A stretch of DNA of 64,000 bases from Streptococcus halotolerans (GCF_001598035.1 NZ_CP014835.1:868001-932000), one strand, 5' to 3'; shown: positions 41,039 through 50,363, numbered from the stretch's first letter. Notes: generated from the sequence alone by a model not told the origin. Numbers and translations: made by a program.

Positions 41039-42566
41039 TTTTTACCACGTCAATCAAACTGCCATCGCGGTATTCAATGAGAGCAACCACCTTATCACCA
41101 TATTGGATTGGTTCAGGATTGCCAACAACCGCGTAAGCTTTTTCTTTCAGTTCTTCAATGGTAAATTGAGGCACTTTCAAATCTTTGAAATGCTCTATCA
41201 AGTCAGGACGATTTGGGTTAATCGCGATACCAACTTCTGTTACGACAACATCAACACTAGTACCAGGTGTGATGACTGTATTGACCTTATCCACAAAGGT
41301 AGGAATCCGTCCACGAATAAGAGGTGAAATGACAAGACTCATCTTAGCCGCAAAAGCGGTATCACAGTGCCCACCAGAAGCGCCACGAATAACCCCATCA
41401 GAACCAGTCATGACATTGACATTGAAGTCTGTATCCACTTCAAGAGCAGACAAGATGCAGGTATCTAGTTGGTTAATCACAGAGCCCTTGCTGAGTGGCG
41501 AAGCGTACATATTGGCATCGATTTCCAAGTGTTTGCCAGCATTACGGTCAAGCGATAAGGCTGATGGGTGATCAAAGTCTTGAACGTCAATGATTTTATC
41601 AACCAAGCCTTCTTCTAAAAGTTCTACCATCGCATTGGTAATGCCCCCAAGTGCAAAGCTGGCTTTAATCGCTTTGTCAATCATGGCTTCTCGGATAAAA
41701 CGGCTAACGGCAAGTGAAGCACCTCCAGTTCCTGTCTGGAATGAAAAGCCTTCTTTAAAGTAAGGTGAGTTGGTAATCACTTTAGCTGCGTATTCTGCAA
41801 TTAGGAGTTCTTTAGGATTTTTAGTGAAACGCGTAGCCCCTTTGGCAATACCATTTGGGTCACCGATAGCATCAACTTCAACCACGTAATCAACATCTGT
41901 TTGAGGAATTGAAATTGGTGTATTAGGATAAGGGACCAAAGTGTCGGTAATGATAACCACCTGATCCGCATACTTAGCATCAATCATGGCATAACCAAGA
42001 GAACCGCAGGTTGCTTTGCCTTTTGTTCCATTGGCATTTCCATAAGCATCTGACGATGGTGCCCCAAGAAAGGCTACATCAATGTGAACATCGCCGGAAG
42101 CAATAGCCCGTGCACGGCCACCGTGAGAACGGATGACCACAGGGTTTTCCATGATCCCTTCTGAAATGGCTGCTCCAACCTTATCACGTAACCCTGATGA
42201 CGTGATGTTGGTCACAACACCATTTTTGATGTGTTGGATCAAAGGTTCGTGGACATTGGCAATGGAACTTGGCGCAATAGATAAGTTTTTTATCCCTGCT
42301 TTTGCAATCTCGTCCAAAACCATGTTCATGACATAATCGCCTTCACGAAAATGGTGATGAAATGAGATGGTCATGCCATCCTTCAAGCCAGTTTTTTGAA
42401 TGGCTTCACGGATTGAGCTAAGTAATTTATGATCTCCCGGTTTTACTGGTTTGATCTTACGACTTGACTCTTGATAGTCTTTAATATGTGCCAATTCTCC
42501 TTCAAAAACACCGTATTGATCAGCGTATTCTTGAGGAATGTCTCGGCCAAGTGTGTTTGTCACCAT
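41031..42566 (-). CDS. citF: Citrate lyase alpha subunit (citrate CoA-transferase)
   Basis: This 511-aa subunit exchanges acetate for citrate on the carrier prosthetic group. Recognisable segments are MTISFHHHFREGDYVMN near the start, SHGGRARAIASGDVHIDVAFLGAP, and GSDGVIRGASGGHCDTAFAAK near the C terminus. Length is normal. It starts one base after the citE stop, so translation is probably coupled. Confidence 0.95.
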   Translation of the reverse strand: MVTNTLGRDIPQEYADQYGVFEGELAHIKDYQESSRKIKPVKPGDHKLLSSIREAIQKTGLKDGMTISFHHHFREGDYVMNMVLDEIAKAGIKNLSIAPSSIANVHEPLIQHIKNGVVTNITSSGLRDKVGAAISEGIMENPVVIRSHGGRARAIASGDVHIDVAFLGAPSSDAYGNANGTKGKATCGSLGYAMIDAKYADQVVIITDTLVPYPNTPISIPQTDVDYVVEVDAIGDPNGIAKGATRFTKNPKELLIAEYAAKVITNSPYFKEGFSFQTGTGGASLAVSRFIREAMIDKAIKASFALGGITNAMVELLEEGLVDKIIDVQDFDHPSALSLDRNAGKHLEIDANMYASPLSKGSVINQLDTCILSALEVDTDFNVNVMTGSDGVIRGASGGHCDTAFAAKMSLVISPLIRGRIPTFVDKVNTVITPGTSVDVVVTEVGIAINPNRPDLIEHFKDLKVPQFTIEELKEKAYAVVGNPEPIQYGDKVVALIEYRDGSLIDVVKNV

Positions 42567-42567
42567 C

Positions 42568-43455
42568 TTAAATATCCTCCTCAGTCAAAACTCCTGCTGC
42601 TTTCGCTAGCATTATCACACGCTCTGCACGTTCTACGATTGGTTTGTCAATCATCTTACCATTGAGCGCAATAACACCTGAACCCTTGCTTTCGGCTTCA
42701 CGGATTGCCCATTTGACTTGCTTAGCATTCTCGATTTCTTTTTCAGTTGGCGTGTAAATCTCATTTGCCAAAGGAATCTGACGCGGGTTGATAACAGACT
42801 TGCCATCAAAACCAAGTTGTTTAATCAAGCGGACCTCATCTTGGAAACCTTCAGTATTATTAACATCAGAGTAGACCGTATCTATCGCTGCAATGCCAGC
42901 TGCGCGAGCCGCATGCAGAATCATACTGCGAGCAAAAAAGAGCTCTTGACCATCAGGATAACGACGGGTTTTCATATTGGTCACATAATCCTCTGCACCA
43001 AGGGCAATCCCAATAAGACGATCAGAGGCTTTTGCAATCTCACGAGCATTGAGAACCCCTTCAGCAGATTCAATAGCTGCCATCATGCGCGTACGCCCTA
43101 CTTCGATACCATACTCCCGCTCAACACGTTCGATTTCAGCTTCCACATCAATAATATCTTGTGCCGTTTCCGTTTTTGGCAAACGGATAACATCGACACC
43201 AGCTGTCACTACGGCTTCAATGTCCAAAGCACCACAAGTATCTAAGCCATTGACACGAACGACTGTTTCAACATTACTATAATCAAAGGTTTTAAGTGCA
43301 AAATGAACCAAAACGCGTGACGTGTCTTTTTCTTTTAAGGATACGGAGTCCTCTAAATCAAACATAATCGAATCCGCTCCGTACAAAGGTGCGTCACGAA
43401 GCATTCCAGCATTGGCACCAGGGACAAACATCATTGTTCTTCTTAAACGTTCCAT
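42568..43455 (-). CDS. citE: Citrate lyase beta subunit (citryl-ACP lyase)
   Basis: This 295-aa TIM-barrel lyase cleaves citryl-ACP to oxaloacetate and acetyl-ACP. It opens [18 protein letters not shown] and shows [24 protein letters not shown] and [15 protein letters not shown], with the metal-binding acidic residues. Its start overlaps the citD end by 13 bp. Confidence 0.96.
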   Translation of the reverse strand: MERLRRTMMFVPGANAGMLRDAPLYGADSIMFDLEDSVSLKEKDTSRVLVHFALKTFDYSNVETVVRVNGLDTCGALDIEAVVTAGVDVIRLPKTETAQDIIDVEAEIERVEREYGIEVGRTRMMAAIESAEGVLNAREIAKASDRLIGIALGAEDYVTNMKTRRYPDGQELFFARSMILHAARAAGIAAIDTVYSDVNNTEGFQDEVRLIKQLGFDGKSVINPRQIPLANEIYTPTEKEIENAKQVKWAIREAESKGSGVIALNGKMIDKPIVERAERVIMLAKAAGVLTEEDI

Positions 43456-43751
43456 GAGTCAATCTCCTTCCAATTATAAGTGTCAAGACCTGCTGCGCGA
43501 TGTGCTGCTGCAATGGTACGAGCTTGAATAGTGCAATCCAGAGCACCCTTATCCACCGCTTCAACCTTGGCAGACCTGACCCCAAGACTTGTTAGAGTGT
43601 CTTCAATGACACGACGAATCTGTGTGCCAAACTGTTTTTCAACGCTACTATCCAGTGAAATTGAAAATCCATCAAGCTCACTTGGAGATAGGGTTAACAT
43701 AATGTCGCTTGATTCTAATGAACCAGCAACTGCTGTTTGCTTAATTTCCAT
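43443..43751 (-). CDS. citD: Citrate lyase acyl carrier protein (gamma subunit)
   Basis: This 102-aa carrier bears the phosphoribosyl-dephospho-CoA group. The attachment region is GSLESSDIM with Ser14, equal to Ser14 of the Klebsiella protein; [20 protein letters not shown] is the conserved C-terminal half. It is first of citD-E-F-X, just after the small OadG-like gene. Confidence 0.95.
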   Translation of the reverse strand: MEIKQTAVAGSLESSDIMLTLSPSELDGFSISLDSSVEKQFGTQIRRVIEDTLTSLGVRSAKVEAVDKGALDCTIQARTIAAAHRAAGLDTYNWKEIDSWNV

Positions 43752-43771
43752 GATTCACCTCTATAAAATAC

Positions 43772-43903
43772 TTATTTATCTGCTGGGAAAAGTTTGATCA
43801 ACACTTCTGCTGAAATATAAAGGATTCCCAAAACAACAAAGATTCCAAGCATACCCAGACCCATGAGTTCAAAAGCCTGGATTAAATGATCCATATTTAT
43901 CAT
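43772..43903 (-). CDS. Small OadG-related membrane subunit (43 aa)
   Basis: This small open frame encodes MINMDHLIQAFELMGLGMLG followed by IFVVLGILYISAEVLIKLFP and ADK. It is a single hydrophobic helix (about residues 14-37) with a short N-terminal outer end, the layout of the OadG/sodium-pump decarboxylase gamma subunit but without its C-terminal tail. AGAGGA lies 5 bases before the ATG; a second ATG is three codons in. It is tucked 21 bp after oadB and 20 bp before citD, so it is very likely translated and part of the decarboxylase membrane complex. Confidence 0.82.
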   Translation of the reverse strand: MINMDHLIQAFELMGLGMLGIFVVLGILYISAEVLIKLFPADK

Positions 43904-43924
43904 AATGTCCTCTTTTTCTATCTC

Positions 43925-45046
43925 TTAGCTGAAGAAGGCAAGGAGCAAACCACCAGCAATAACTGAAGCGATTTGACCTGATACATTGGCACCAACAGCG
44001 TACATCAAAATAAAGTTTTGCGGGTCTTCATCAGTTGCCATTTTTTGGATAACACGACTTGACATCGGAAAGGCCGAGATACCTGCCGCACCAATCATTG
44101 GATTGATTTTTTCTTTACGGAAAATATTCAAAATCTTAGCAAAGACAACGCCACCGATAGAGTCCATAATGAAAGCAACCAAACCAAAGACGATGATTAA
44201 AAGTGTTTGCACGTTCAAGAACAAGTCCGCTTGCATCTTCACTGAAATGGTCAAACCCAGTAAGATAGAAACGATATTAACCAGTTCATTTTGAGCTGTT
44301 TGGGACAACCGATCCAGAACCCCACACTCACGAAGAAGATTACCAAACATCAAGAAACCAACCAAAGGTAGGGAAATCGGAGCGATAAGTCCTGCCACAA
44401 TGGTAATCACAATTGGAAAGAGAATTTTCGTCATCTTAGAAACGCTCTCTGCTTTATAAGTCATGCGAATTTGGCGTTCTTTTTTAGTCGTCACTAATTT
44501 GATCGCAAATGGTTGGATAATGGGCACCAAAGCCATGTAAGAGTATGCTGCAACTGTGATTGGTCCTAGAAGTTTTGGTGCCAATTGGTTGGCAACAAAG
44601 ATGGAAGTCGGTCCATCTGCCGCACCGATAATACCAATAGAAGCTGCTTCTTTGATGTCAAATCCAGCTAAAACAGCCACAACAACAACAAAGAAAATAC
44701 CAAACTGAGCCGCTGCCCCAAAGAGCAACATGAATGGATTCTGCAAGAGAGGTCCAAAATCAATCATGGCTCCGATACCGATAAAGATAAGAAGTGGGAA
44801 AAGCTCAGTTCCGATACCGATATTGAAGAGAACATCGAAAACCCCCTCTTGTTCTACACCATTAACAACCTGAGTTAGGACTCCAGTTCCTGGGAAGTTA
44901 ACCAAGATCGTTCCAAGTCCCATAGGGACCAACAGGGTCGGCTCATATTCTTTTTTAATTCCTAAATACATCAAGATGGCTCCGATTAGCATCATGACCA
45001 GCTGCGGAATCGTAATAGACGTAATGCCAGCAATTAATGTTTCCAT
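43925..45046 (-). CDS. oadB: Sodium-pumping oxaloacetate decarboxylase beta subunit
   Basis: This 373-aa membrane protein (about nine to eleven helices) decarboxylates carboxybiotin and couples it to sodium export. It carries GAADGPTSIFVANQLAP with the conserved aspartate of the ion path, and GGVVFAKILNIF ... NPMIGAAGISAFPMSSRV near the C terminus, typical of the OadB/GcdB/MmdB family. It lies between the biotin carrier and the small OadG-like gene. Confidence 0.95.
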   Translation of the reverse strand: METLIAGITSITIPQLVMMLIGAILMYLGIKKEYEPTLLVPMGLGTILVNFPGTGVLTQVVNGVEQEGVFDVLFNIGIGTELFPLLIFIGIGAMIDFGPLLQNPFMLLFGAAAQFGIFFVVVVAVLAGFDIKEAASIGIIGAADGPTSIFVANQLAPKLLGPITVAAYSYMALVPIIQPFAIKLVTTKKERQIRMTYKAESVSKMTKILFPIVITIVAGLIAPISLPLVGFLMFGNLLRECGVLDRLSQTAQNELVNIVSILLGLTISVKMQADLFLNVQTLLIIVFGLVAFIMDSIGGVVFAKILNIFRKEKINPMIGAAGISAFPMSSRVIQKMATDEDPQNFILMYAVGANVSGQIASVIAGGLLLAFFS

Positions 45047-45075
45047 TAGGTCAATTCCTTTCTTTATACGTGCGA

Positions 45076-45474
45076 TTAACCAATCGTGATCAAGCCATCA
45101 CCTGGATTAACTGTTTGCCCTGCTGTCACATGAATCGCTGAAACAGTTCCTGCAGATGATGCCACAATTTCATTTTCCATCTTCATCGCTTCAAGAATCA
45201 TGAGAGGTTGATTTTCAGAAACGGTATCTCCCACCTTTACCAAAATGTTAAGGATGGTTCCTGGCATTGGGGCTGCTAAGGCATCTGCTCCAGCTGGCGC
45301 AGAAGAGCTTTCTGCGGGTGCCGACGCTACTGGGGCTTCTACAACTGGAGCTTGTGGCGCTGCTGGTTGTTCGGGTGCGGAAGGGACTGTTGCAGGTGCC
45401 GGTGTAGCACCAATTTCTTCCATCTCAACAAGGTATTCTTTTCCATCCACAGAAATTTTGAATTTGCGTAACAT
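45076..45474 (-). CDS. Biotin carboxyl carrier protein of oxaloacetate decarboxylase
   Basis: This 132-aa carrier has a short N-terminal segment (MLRKFKISVDGKEYLVEMEE), an Ala/Pro-rich flexible linker (about 23-65) and a C-terminal biotinyl domain with EAMKMENEI, where Lys98 is the biotin site. It carries CO2 from OadA to OadB, replacing the biotin domain missing from OadA. The ATG at 45474 is preferred over 45570 because AAGGAG precedes it and the longer form only adds the out-of-family end of the neighbouring frame. It is similar to GcdC/MmdC. Confidence 0.92.
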   Translation of the reverse strand: MLRKFKISVDGKEYLVEMEEIGATPAPATVPSAPEQPAAPQAPVVEAPVASAPAESSSAPAGADALAAPMPGTILNILVKVGDTVSENQPLMILEAMKMENEIVASSAGTVSAIHVTAGQTVNPGDGLITIG

Positions 45475-45496
45475 TATTGTCTCCTTATTTTTCTTC

Positions 45497-45823
45497 TTAT
45501 TTTTTACGTTTGATTGATTTAACAACAAACTGGCTATCAGGGTTATCTCCTGCGGCGATACTTGAGGCAAGCAGTGAGACGATCAAACTTTCAGGGTTTC
45601 GTTTTAAAATCCGTTTAACCTTAAACTGACTATCTGGGTTATCTCCTGCAGCTATGCTTGAGGCGATGACACTGACCAGTTGAAAGTCCTCTGAAGTCGC
45701 TGGTATATAGGCTGGTACGTCTTCCCACTCCTCTACAACTGAATAGCTACGATTGTTTTCTTCACTCTTAGGAAAGTTGTGTGATTCCTTGGATTTTGAA
45801 AATAACCGTTTTAAAATCCCCAT
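45497..45823 (-). CDS. OadG/MmdE-like protein with a duplicated C-terminal motif
   Basis: This 108-aa basic protein has no membrane helix. After a hydrophilic start (MGILKRLFSKSKES) it contains a duplicated block: VSVIASSIAAGDNPDSQFKV at about 50-70, and VSLLASSIAAGDNPDSQFVV at about 83-102, each followed by a K-[RS]-I ending. The pattern (hydrophobic, xAxxIAAxxx...VxSIxR) resembles the C-terminal tail of OadG and the small epsilon subunit of methylmalonyl-CoA decarboxylase, which help assemble the membrane complex. That resemblance is my reading, not a search result. It is the first gene of the citrate operon, 22 bp before the biotin carrier. Confidence 0.7.
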   Translation of the reverse strand: MGILKRLFSKSKESHNFPKSEENNRSYSVVEEWEDVPAYIPATSEDFQLVSVIASSIAAGDNPDSQFKVKRILKRNPESLIVSLLASSIAAGDNPDSQFVVKSIKRKK

Positions 45824-45897
45824 AGCTTCTCCTTTCTAACATCATAGAATTCCAAAAAAGTGTGGTTAAAAAAGCATTTCTTAACCCTTCTAAAATT

Positions 45898-45903
45898 ATT
45901 ATA
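45898..45903 (-). promoter_or_regulatory. -10 of the citrate operon
   Basis: TATAAT on the minus strand, 75 bp before the first gene. No good -35 is visible, consistent with an activator-dependent promoter. Confidence 0.45.
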
Positions 45904-45945
45904 TAACATGTTTTTTGATATGAGTGGCTTTTTTGTGTTTTTTTG

Positions 45946-45959
45946 AAAAAACGCTTCCA
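45946..45959. promoter_or_regulatory. cre-like site, citrate divergent region
   Basis: AAAAAACGCTTCCA keeps the central AACGCTT and terminal CA of the CcpA consensus but not the leading TG. Confidence 0.3.
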
Positions 45960-46024
45960 AATCTTAACAGAATCATTTTCAAGATGTTCTTTTTGTGTTT
46001 TTTATCGTCCATTGGTCTTTCAAA

Positions 46025-46038
46025 ATTAAACGCTTTCA
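46025..46038. promoter_or_regulatory. cre site upstream of citM
   Basis: ATTAAACGCTTTCA matches TGNAARCGNWWWCA in all but the first two bases. It lies 76 bp before citM in the citM/citrate-operon divergent region. Confidence 0.45.
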
Positions 46039-46113
46039 ATTATACTTGGGTTGTAAAATCATTTTGTTATATATTAGCTAAATATAATAATTATAAATTC
46101 AAGGAGAAAAACT

Positions 46114-47517
46114 ATGCTTCTTACCATATTAGCTTATGCTATGATTATCGTCTTCATGTTTGTGGTCATGAAGAAAAAAATGTCACCGTTGACATCCTTG
46201 GTTATTGTCCCATTACTATTTACCATCATCGCCATTTATACTGGTGCTGCTGACTTTGGCTTAGATGCTAGTTTCGCAGAATTCTTAGGAGACAATAAAC
46301 TTGCAAACAACTTAACGGCTGTCGGTCCGATGGTTATGTACGGTATCAACGGCACTGCTAAAACAGGTATTATGCTCCTGTTTGCTATTTTATACTTCTC
46401 CATCATGCTTGATGCCGGTCTTTTTGACCCAATCACTGAGAAAATGATTCGCTTCGCTAAAGGCGATCCGATGAAAGTCTTAATGGCGACAGCCATTGTA
46501 TCAGCTGCTGTTTCGCTTAATGGTGATGGAACGACAACGACGCTTATCGTTGTCTCAGCTTTCTTACCTATCTACAAAAAACTCAACATGAATGTCATGA
46601 ATCTTGGTGTTTTGATTATCCTTCAAAATACTATTATGAACCTACTTCCTTGGGGTGGACCAACAGCACGCGCCATGTCTGTCCTTGGTGTTGGTGCCGA
46701 AATCCTTGGTTACCTGGCTCCTGGTATGATACTTTCAGTTCTTTATGTCATCTTTATCGTAGCACGTAGCATGGGTAAAAAAGAACGCAAACGCCTCGGT
46801 GTTAAGGAATTATCGGAAGCTGAAGTACGTAAATTAACAGACATTACAGACCCAGATACCATTGCTATTCGTCGTCCTCAAAATTTCCTTTTCAATGGTA
46901 TCTTAACGATCATTTTAATTGCCTGGTTGGTTGCTGGATCATTCGTTGATGCAGTCAAAGTTGAACCACTTCTTCTTTTCGCAGTAGGGACATGTATTGC
47001 GCTCATGTTTAACTACCCAAAATTAAAAGACCAATCCAAACGTATTGGGGACAATGCTGACAACGCGGTTCAAGTTGTTATCTTGGTCTTCGCCGCTGGT
47101 GTTTTCATGGGGCTCTTCCAAGGTTCAGGTATGGCTGGTGCTCTTGCCCAAAGCTTTGCGACCATCATTCCTAAACAACTCGCCGGATTCTGGGGCATTA
47201 TCATTGCTCTCATCTCTGCACCAGGTACTTTCTTCCTTTCAAACGATGGATTTTACTACGGTATCATGCCTGTCTTGGCCCAAGCTGGTGCGCAATATGG
47301 ATTTGATAACATGTCGATGGCCCTTGCTTCCCTCATGGGGCAAGCCTTCCACCTACTCAGTCCACTCGTTGCCTTCATCTATCTTCTCCTTCGTTTAACA
47401 GGATTGGATATGGGAGAATGGCAAAAAACCTCAGCAAAATACGCATTTGTCATCTTCATCATTTTCATCATAACCGTTATCTTGATGGGACGTATGCCAG
47501 TTTACCTACCACAGTAA
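46114..47517 (+). CDS. citM: CitMHS-family metal-citrate transporter
   Basis: This 467-aa permease with about 11-12 helices imports citrate complexed with divalent metal (Mg2+ or Ca2+) in symport with protons. The family-specific SLNGDGTTTTLIVVSAF (about residues 130-146) and LLPWGGPTARAM (about 172-184) are clear, as is APGTFFLSNDGFYYGIMPVL near the C terminus. It diverges from the citrate lyase/decarboxylase operon, sharing a 290-bp control region, with ribosome site AAGGAGA. A strong terminator follows. Confidence 0.93.
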   Translation: MLLTILAYAMIIVFMFVVMKKKMSPLTSLVIVPLLFTIIAIYTGAADFGLDASFAEFLGDNKLANNLTAVGPMVMYGINGTAKTGIMLLFAILYFSIMLDAGLFDPITEKMIRFAKGDPMKVLMATAIVSAAVSLNGDGTTTTLIVVSAFLPIYKKLNMNVMNLGVLIILQNTIMNLLPWGGPTARAMSVLGVGAEILGYLAPGMILSVLYVIFIVARSMGKKERKRLGVKELSEAEVRKLTDITDPDTIAIRRPQNFLFNGILTIILIAWLVAGSFVDAVKVEPLLLFAVGTCIALMFNYPKLKDQSKRIGDNADNAVQVVILVFAAGVFMGLFQGSGMAGALAQSFATIIPKQLAGFWGIIIALISAPGTFFLSNDGFYYGIMPVLAQAGAQYGFDNMSMALASLMGQAFHLLSPLVAFIYLLLRLTGLDMGEWQKTSAKYAFVIFIIFIITVILMGRMPVYLPQ

Positions 47518-47532
47518 ACAATAATAGGAACT

Positions 47533-47566
47533 AAAAAGGATTGGAATATTGTCCAATCCTTTTTAC
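47533..47566 (+). terminator. citM terminator
   Basis: Stem AAAAAGGATTGGA / TCCAATCCTTTTT with a 6-base loop. Confidence 0.88.
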
Positions 47567-47649
47567 AATCGTTTCGTTGATAACTAATCTATGGCGTAAA
47601 TTAATCCATAACTGTCACCATTTCAGTTAAAACCTTACTGGGTATTATA

Positions 47650-48645
47650 CTAAAATTGAAAAGCTGTTCCAATGCCTTTTTCTTTTGCTTTTTCAACGAT
47701 CAGCTGTGCCGTCACAATATCAAGAACTGCGGAGCCTACACTCTTAAATACCGTAATATCCTTATCTGATTCTCTACCCTTGATATGCCCCAATAGCAGT
47801 TGACCGAGTTCACCAGTGTAGTCACTTTCAGTTAATAAACCCGTTTTGATAGGAGATTGAATGTCTCCTGCTTCAGCTAATACACCATCATTAGTATCAA
47901 AAACAACTGCATCTGCCTTAACTAATAGATCCATTGGCAACTCTAACATCTCAGGCGTATAAGCACCGATGCCATTGACATGTGCTCCTTCTTTAATCCA
48001 ATCCGCTTGGAAAGTGTTTACTTTAGATGTTGTTACAGTCGTCACTACATCAGCATCTCGAACAGCTTCTTCCGCTGTTTCAACAGCAACAATAGTCGTT
48101 TTAAAGTGGTCTTTCATCTCTCGAGCGAGTTTATCAGCAAACCTTTTTGCACGTTCAAAGTCAATATCAAACACGTTTAATATTTCTAATTGACGTGCCG
48201 TCATCATAGCGATAGCTTGCTGATAACCTTGACCACCAGTACCAATAAGACCACCAATCTTGGCCTCTGGATTAGCCAGCTCCTCTGTTGCAGCTCCCTG
48301 AATAGCTGCTGTACGTAATTGCGTCAAATAAGTTCCATCCAAAATAGCAGAAACAATACCTGTCTCTGGATCAAGAGCTACCATGGTAGCAGGTACCGAT
48401 GGCAAGCCTTTTTCAATATTATTAGGATACACCGATACAATTTTGACACCAAGAGCATTTTGATTTCCTTCGGTGACAGCTGGCATATACAAACTTTGAC
48501 CTTGAAAATGCTTAACATCCAAATTGGTACGAAGTGGCACAACTGCCTTTCCAGAAGAGTAAAGCTGAGAAGCTTCTTTGGCTGCTAAAATAGCATCCTT
48601 CATTGAGAAGCATTCTTGAATATCTTGTTTTGTTAGAATAAGCAT
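47650..48645 (-). CDS. Ornithine cyclodeaminase / mu-crystallin family enzyme
   Basis: This 331-aa NAD(P)-dependent protein belongs to the OCD/mu-crystallin family. It has the substrate-side VPLRTNLD (Arg39), LGVKIVSVYPNN (Lys68) and LTQLRTAA (Arg111), the dinucleotide loop GLIGTGGQGYQQ (about 133-142), and AVVFDTNDGVLAEAGD. Members include ornithine cyclodeaminase, alanine dehydrogenase and imine/ketimine reductases, so the substrate cannot be assigned. It is the last gene of a TrmB-TSUP-OCD operon, 17 bp after the permease gene. Confidence 0.85.
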   Translation of the reverse strand: MLILTKQDIQECFSMKDAILAAKEASQLYSSGKAVVPLRTNLDVKHFQGQSLYMPAVTEGNQNALGVKIVSVYPNNIEKGLPSVPATMVALDPETGIVSAILDGTYLTQLRTAAIQGAATEELANPEAKIGGLIGTGGQGYQQAIAMMTARQLEILNVFDIDFERAKRFADKLAREMKDHFKTTIVAVETAEEAVRDADVVTTVTTSKVNTFQADWIKEGAHVNGIGAYTPEMLELPMDLLVKADAVVFDTNDGVLAEAGDIQSPIKTGLLTESDYTGELGQLLLGHIKGRESDKDITVFKSVGSAVLDIVTAQLIVEKAKEKGIGTAFQF

Positions 48646-48662
48646 GTTTAGATTCTCCTTTC

Positions 48663-49523
48663 TTAGACTTTTTCCTTTAGCATACCATAAGCACTATACA
48701 GGAGTATAAATGCTACAAACCATTGTAATAGTTCAGTATTTAGCTGTGTAACAATAAAAACTGCACAAAGCACACCCATCACGCCAAATGTTGACGTAAA
48801 CAAGGTGATTTTTCGGCTATATTCACCGGATTTAACAAATTGCACACTGCCTACCGGTACTGAGAAAGTGGCAGAACCCATCATAATTGGAAAAGCAACT
48901 GCTGGATTCAAACCTAACAAATACACGGTAATCATTGTGAGCGCATATGAACCAATACCAATGTTATTTAAGGCGCCAAAAATTGCCAAGGCAACAGCAG
49001 CTATCACCAGTTTAATACCTGTTAGTTCTGTTGCTGTTCCACCTCCAGGTAATAACCCAAATTTTCCACCAAAGATAATAAGCGCCGCAACAATCATACC
49101 AATACCAATTGAAATTTTTAACTTATCTGCTGGTAGCTTGACAGCTAATTTCGCTCCAAAATAAGAACCAATCATCTGGCTGATAATACAGGTCACAAGG
49201 GTTATAATACCGACTTTAATATTAGTAATATAGGCTAATGCCATAATAGCAACTGGTATAGTACATTGGGTATTTAAAGTTCCAGGTAATTTTTTAACAC
49301 TAGTCCAGTTCAATTTAGGATATAAGCTGGTACTAATTGCAAAGTCTGAAATACCAATAGTTGATAAGAAGAACATTATCGCACTGCTAAATGGTAAAGC
49401 CAAGGTACTGGCTTCCTCAGCCATGACTTCATGTCTATGCTTTAATAAATCTGCTATCAAAATAACAGTGAAATAAGCATTTACAATAACAACAAGTAAT
49501 AATAATATATTTTTAAATAACAT
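48663..49523 (-). CDS. TSUP (TauE/SafE) family permease
   Basis: This 286-aa membrane protein with about eight helices has the two-fold TauE/SafE layout. Seen are FFLSTIGISDFAISTSLYPKL early, NTQCTIPVAIMALAYI, and the repeat-like LNNIGIGSYALTMITVYLLGLNPAVAFPIMMGSATF in the second half. TSUP members move sulfite, sulfoacetate, taurine-type or other small organic anions, in either direction. It lies between a TrmB-type regulator gene and an OCD-family gene with gaps of only 12 and 17 bp, so it probably carries the substrate or product of that enzyme. Confidence 0.87.
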   Translation of the reverse strand: MLFKNILLLLVVIVNAYFTVILIADLLKHRHEVMAEEASTLALPFSSAIMFFLSTIGISDFAISTSLYPKLNWTSVKKLPGTLNTQCTIPVAIMALAYITNIKVGIITLVTCIISQMIGSYFGAKLAVKLPADKLKISIGIGMIVAALIIFGGKFGLLPGGGTATELTGIKLVIAAVALAIFGALNNIGIGSYALTMITVYLLGLNPAVAFPIMMGSATFSVPVGSVQFVKSGEYSRKITLFTSTFGVMGVLCAVFIVTQLNTELLQWFVAFILLYSAYGMLKEKV

Positions 49524-49535
49524 AGGGTAACTCCA

Positions 49536-50321
49536 CTAATAAATATCGCGAATCCCCTCAAAGTTTTCACCATAATCGTTGCGCAAATCAACGCCATGCT
49601 CTTGAATGATTTTCAAGGTGTAGGCATCATGCTTGATGTACTCTTTAGCTAACAGACGCATAGCAACATTGTGAGTCCAGATGACATCACAGTGGTCATC
49701 CAGCGTTCCAAATAAAATAATATCATCGTCACAGACTAAATTCACCCAACGACCACCCATGTCTTTACGCTTTTCATCTTCAAAACCATGCTGATAAAAA
49801 CGTTTGAAGGGTAAGTTGTAACGCCCACTTGCACTGAATAAAATACAGACGAAGTCATCTAAACGCGATTCTGCTTCTTCTAAAGCTTTTGTAATAGATG
49901 GCGTAAGTGTATCATCCCATATTTGAATGTAAAGGCTCGATTGTGCATGCTCAATCATATACAGCATTTTTAATAAAACGGACTCTTTACTTTCTAATTG
50001 CCACAAAAGCGTGTCTGCTTCTTTCCTTCTAATATCTGACAAGTGTTCATCTAAGTAGTCAATATCGCTAAGGGTTGAGTGTTTTAACATTCCCACAAAC
50101 TCCTCTGGCGATAAGGCTGAGTACATTTTAGGTTCACTTTTATTAACTAGAACGGCTCCCTTTTTAACCAATATTTCTAAGTAATTGTATACCTTGGACC
50201 TTGGAACACCAGATTTTTTGCTAACTTCATATCCAGTCATCAGGCCATGTTCAATCAAACTAAGGTAAATATTGGTTTCAGATTCTGTATAACCGAACTG
50301 TTTCATTTTTTGTACCAACAT
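49536..50321 (-). CDS. TrmB-family transcriptional regulator
   Basis: This 261-aa regulator has the TrmB winged helix at the N terminus (FGYTESETNIYLSLIEHGLMTGYEVSKKSGVPRSKVYNYLEILVKKGAV, about 8-57) and a C-terminal effector domain of PLD-like fold (SSLYIQIWDDTL). TrmB proteins, common in archaea, usually sense sugars or other small metabolites. It leads the permease-OCD operon and has a palindrome just downstream of its own -10, suggesting self-control. Confidence 0.88.
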   Translation of the reverse strand: MLVQKMKQFGYTESETNIYLSLIEHGLMTGYEVSKKSGVPRSKVYNYLEILVKKGAVLVNKSEPKMYSALSPEEFVGMLKHSTLSDIDYLDEHLSDIRRKEADTLLWQLESKESVLLKMLYMIEHAQSSLYIQIWDDTLTPSITKALEEAESRLDDFVCILFSASGRYNLPFKRFYQHGFEDEKRKDMGGRWVNLVCDDDIILFGTLDDHCDVIWTHNVAMRLLAKEYIKHDAYTLKIIQEHGVDLRNDYGENFEGIRDIY

Positions 50322-50344
50322 ATGGACTCCTTTTAATAATGTAG

Positions 50345-50363
50345 TAGCTACTTACAGTAACTA
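50345..50363 (-). promoter_or_regulatory. Candidate TrmB operator
   Basis: TAGCTACTTACAGTAACTA is an imperfect 19-bp palindrome (TAG-n-TACT...AGTA-n-CTA) beginning at the -10 of the regulator gene. Confidence 0.5.

Noticed and set aside
45475..45570. N-terminal extension of the biotin carrier
   Set aside because: It reads through the end of the upstream gene in another frame, and AAGGAG precedes the ATG at 45474.
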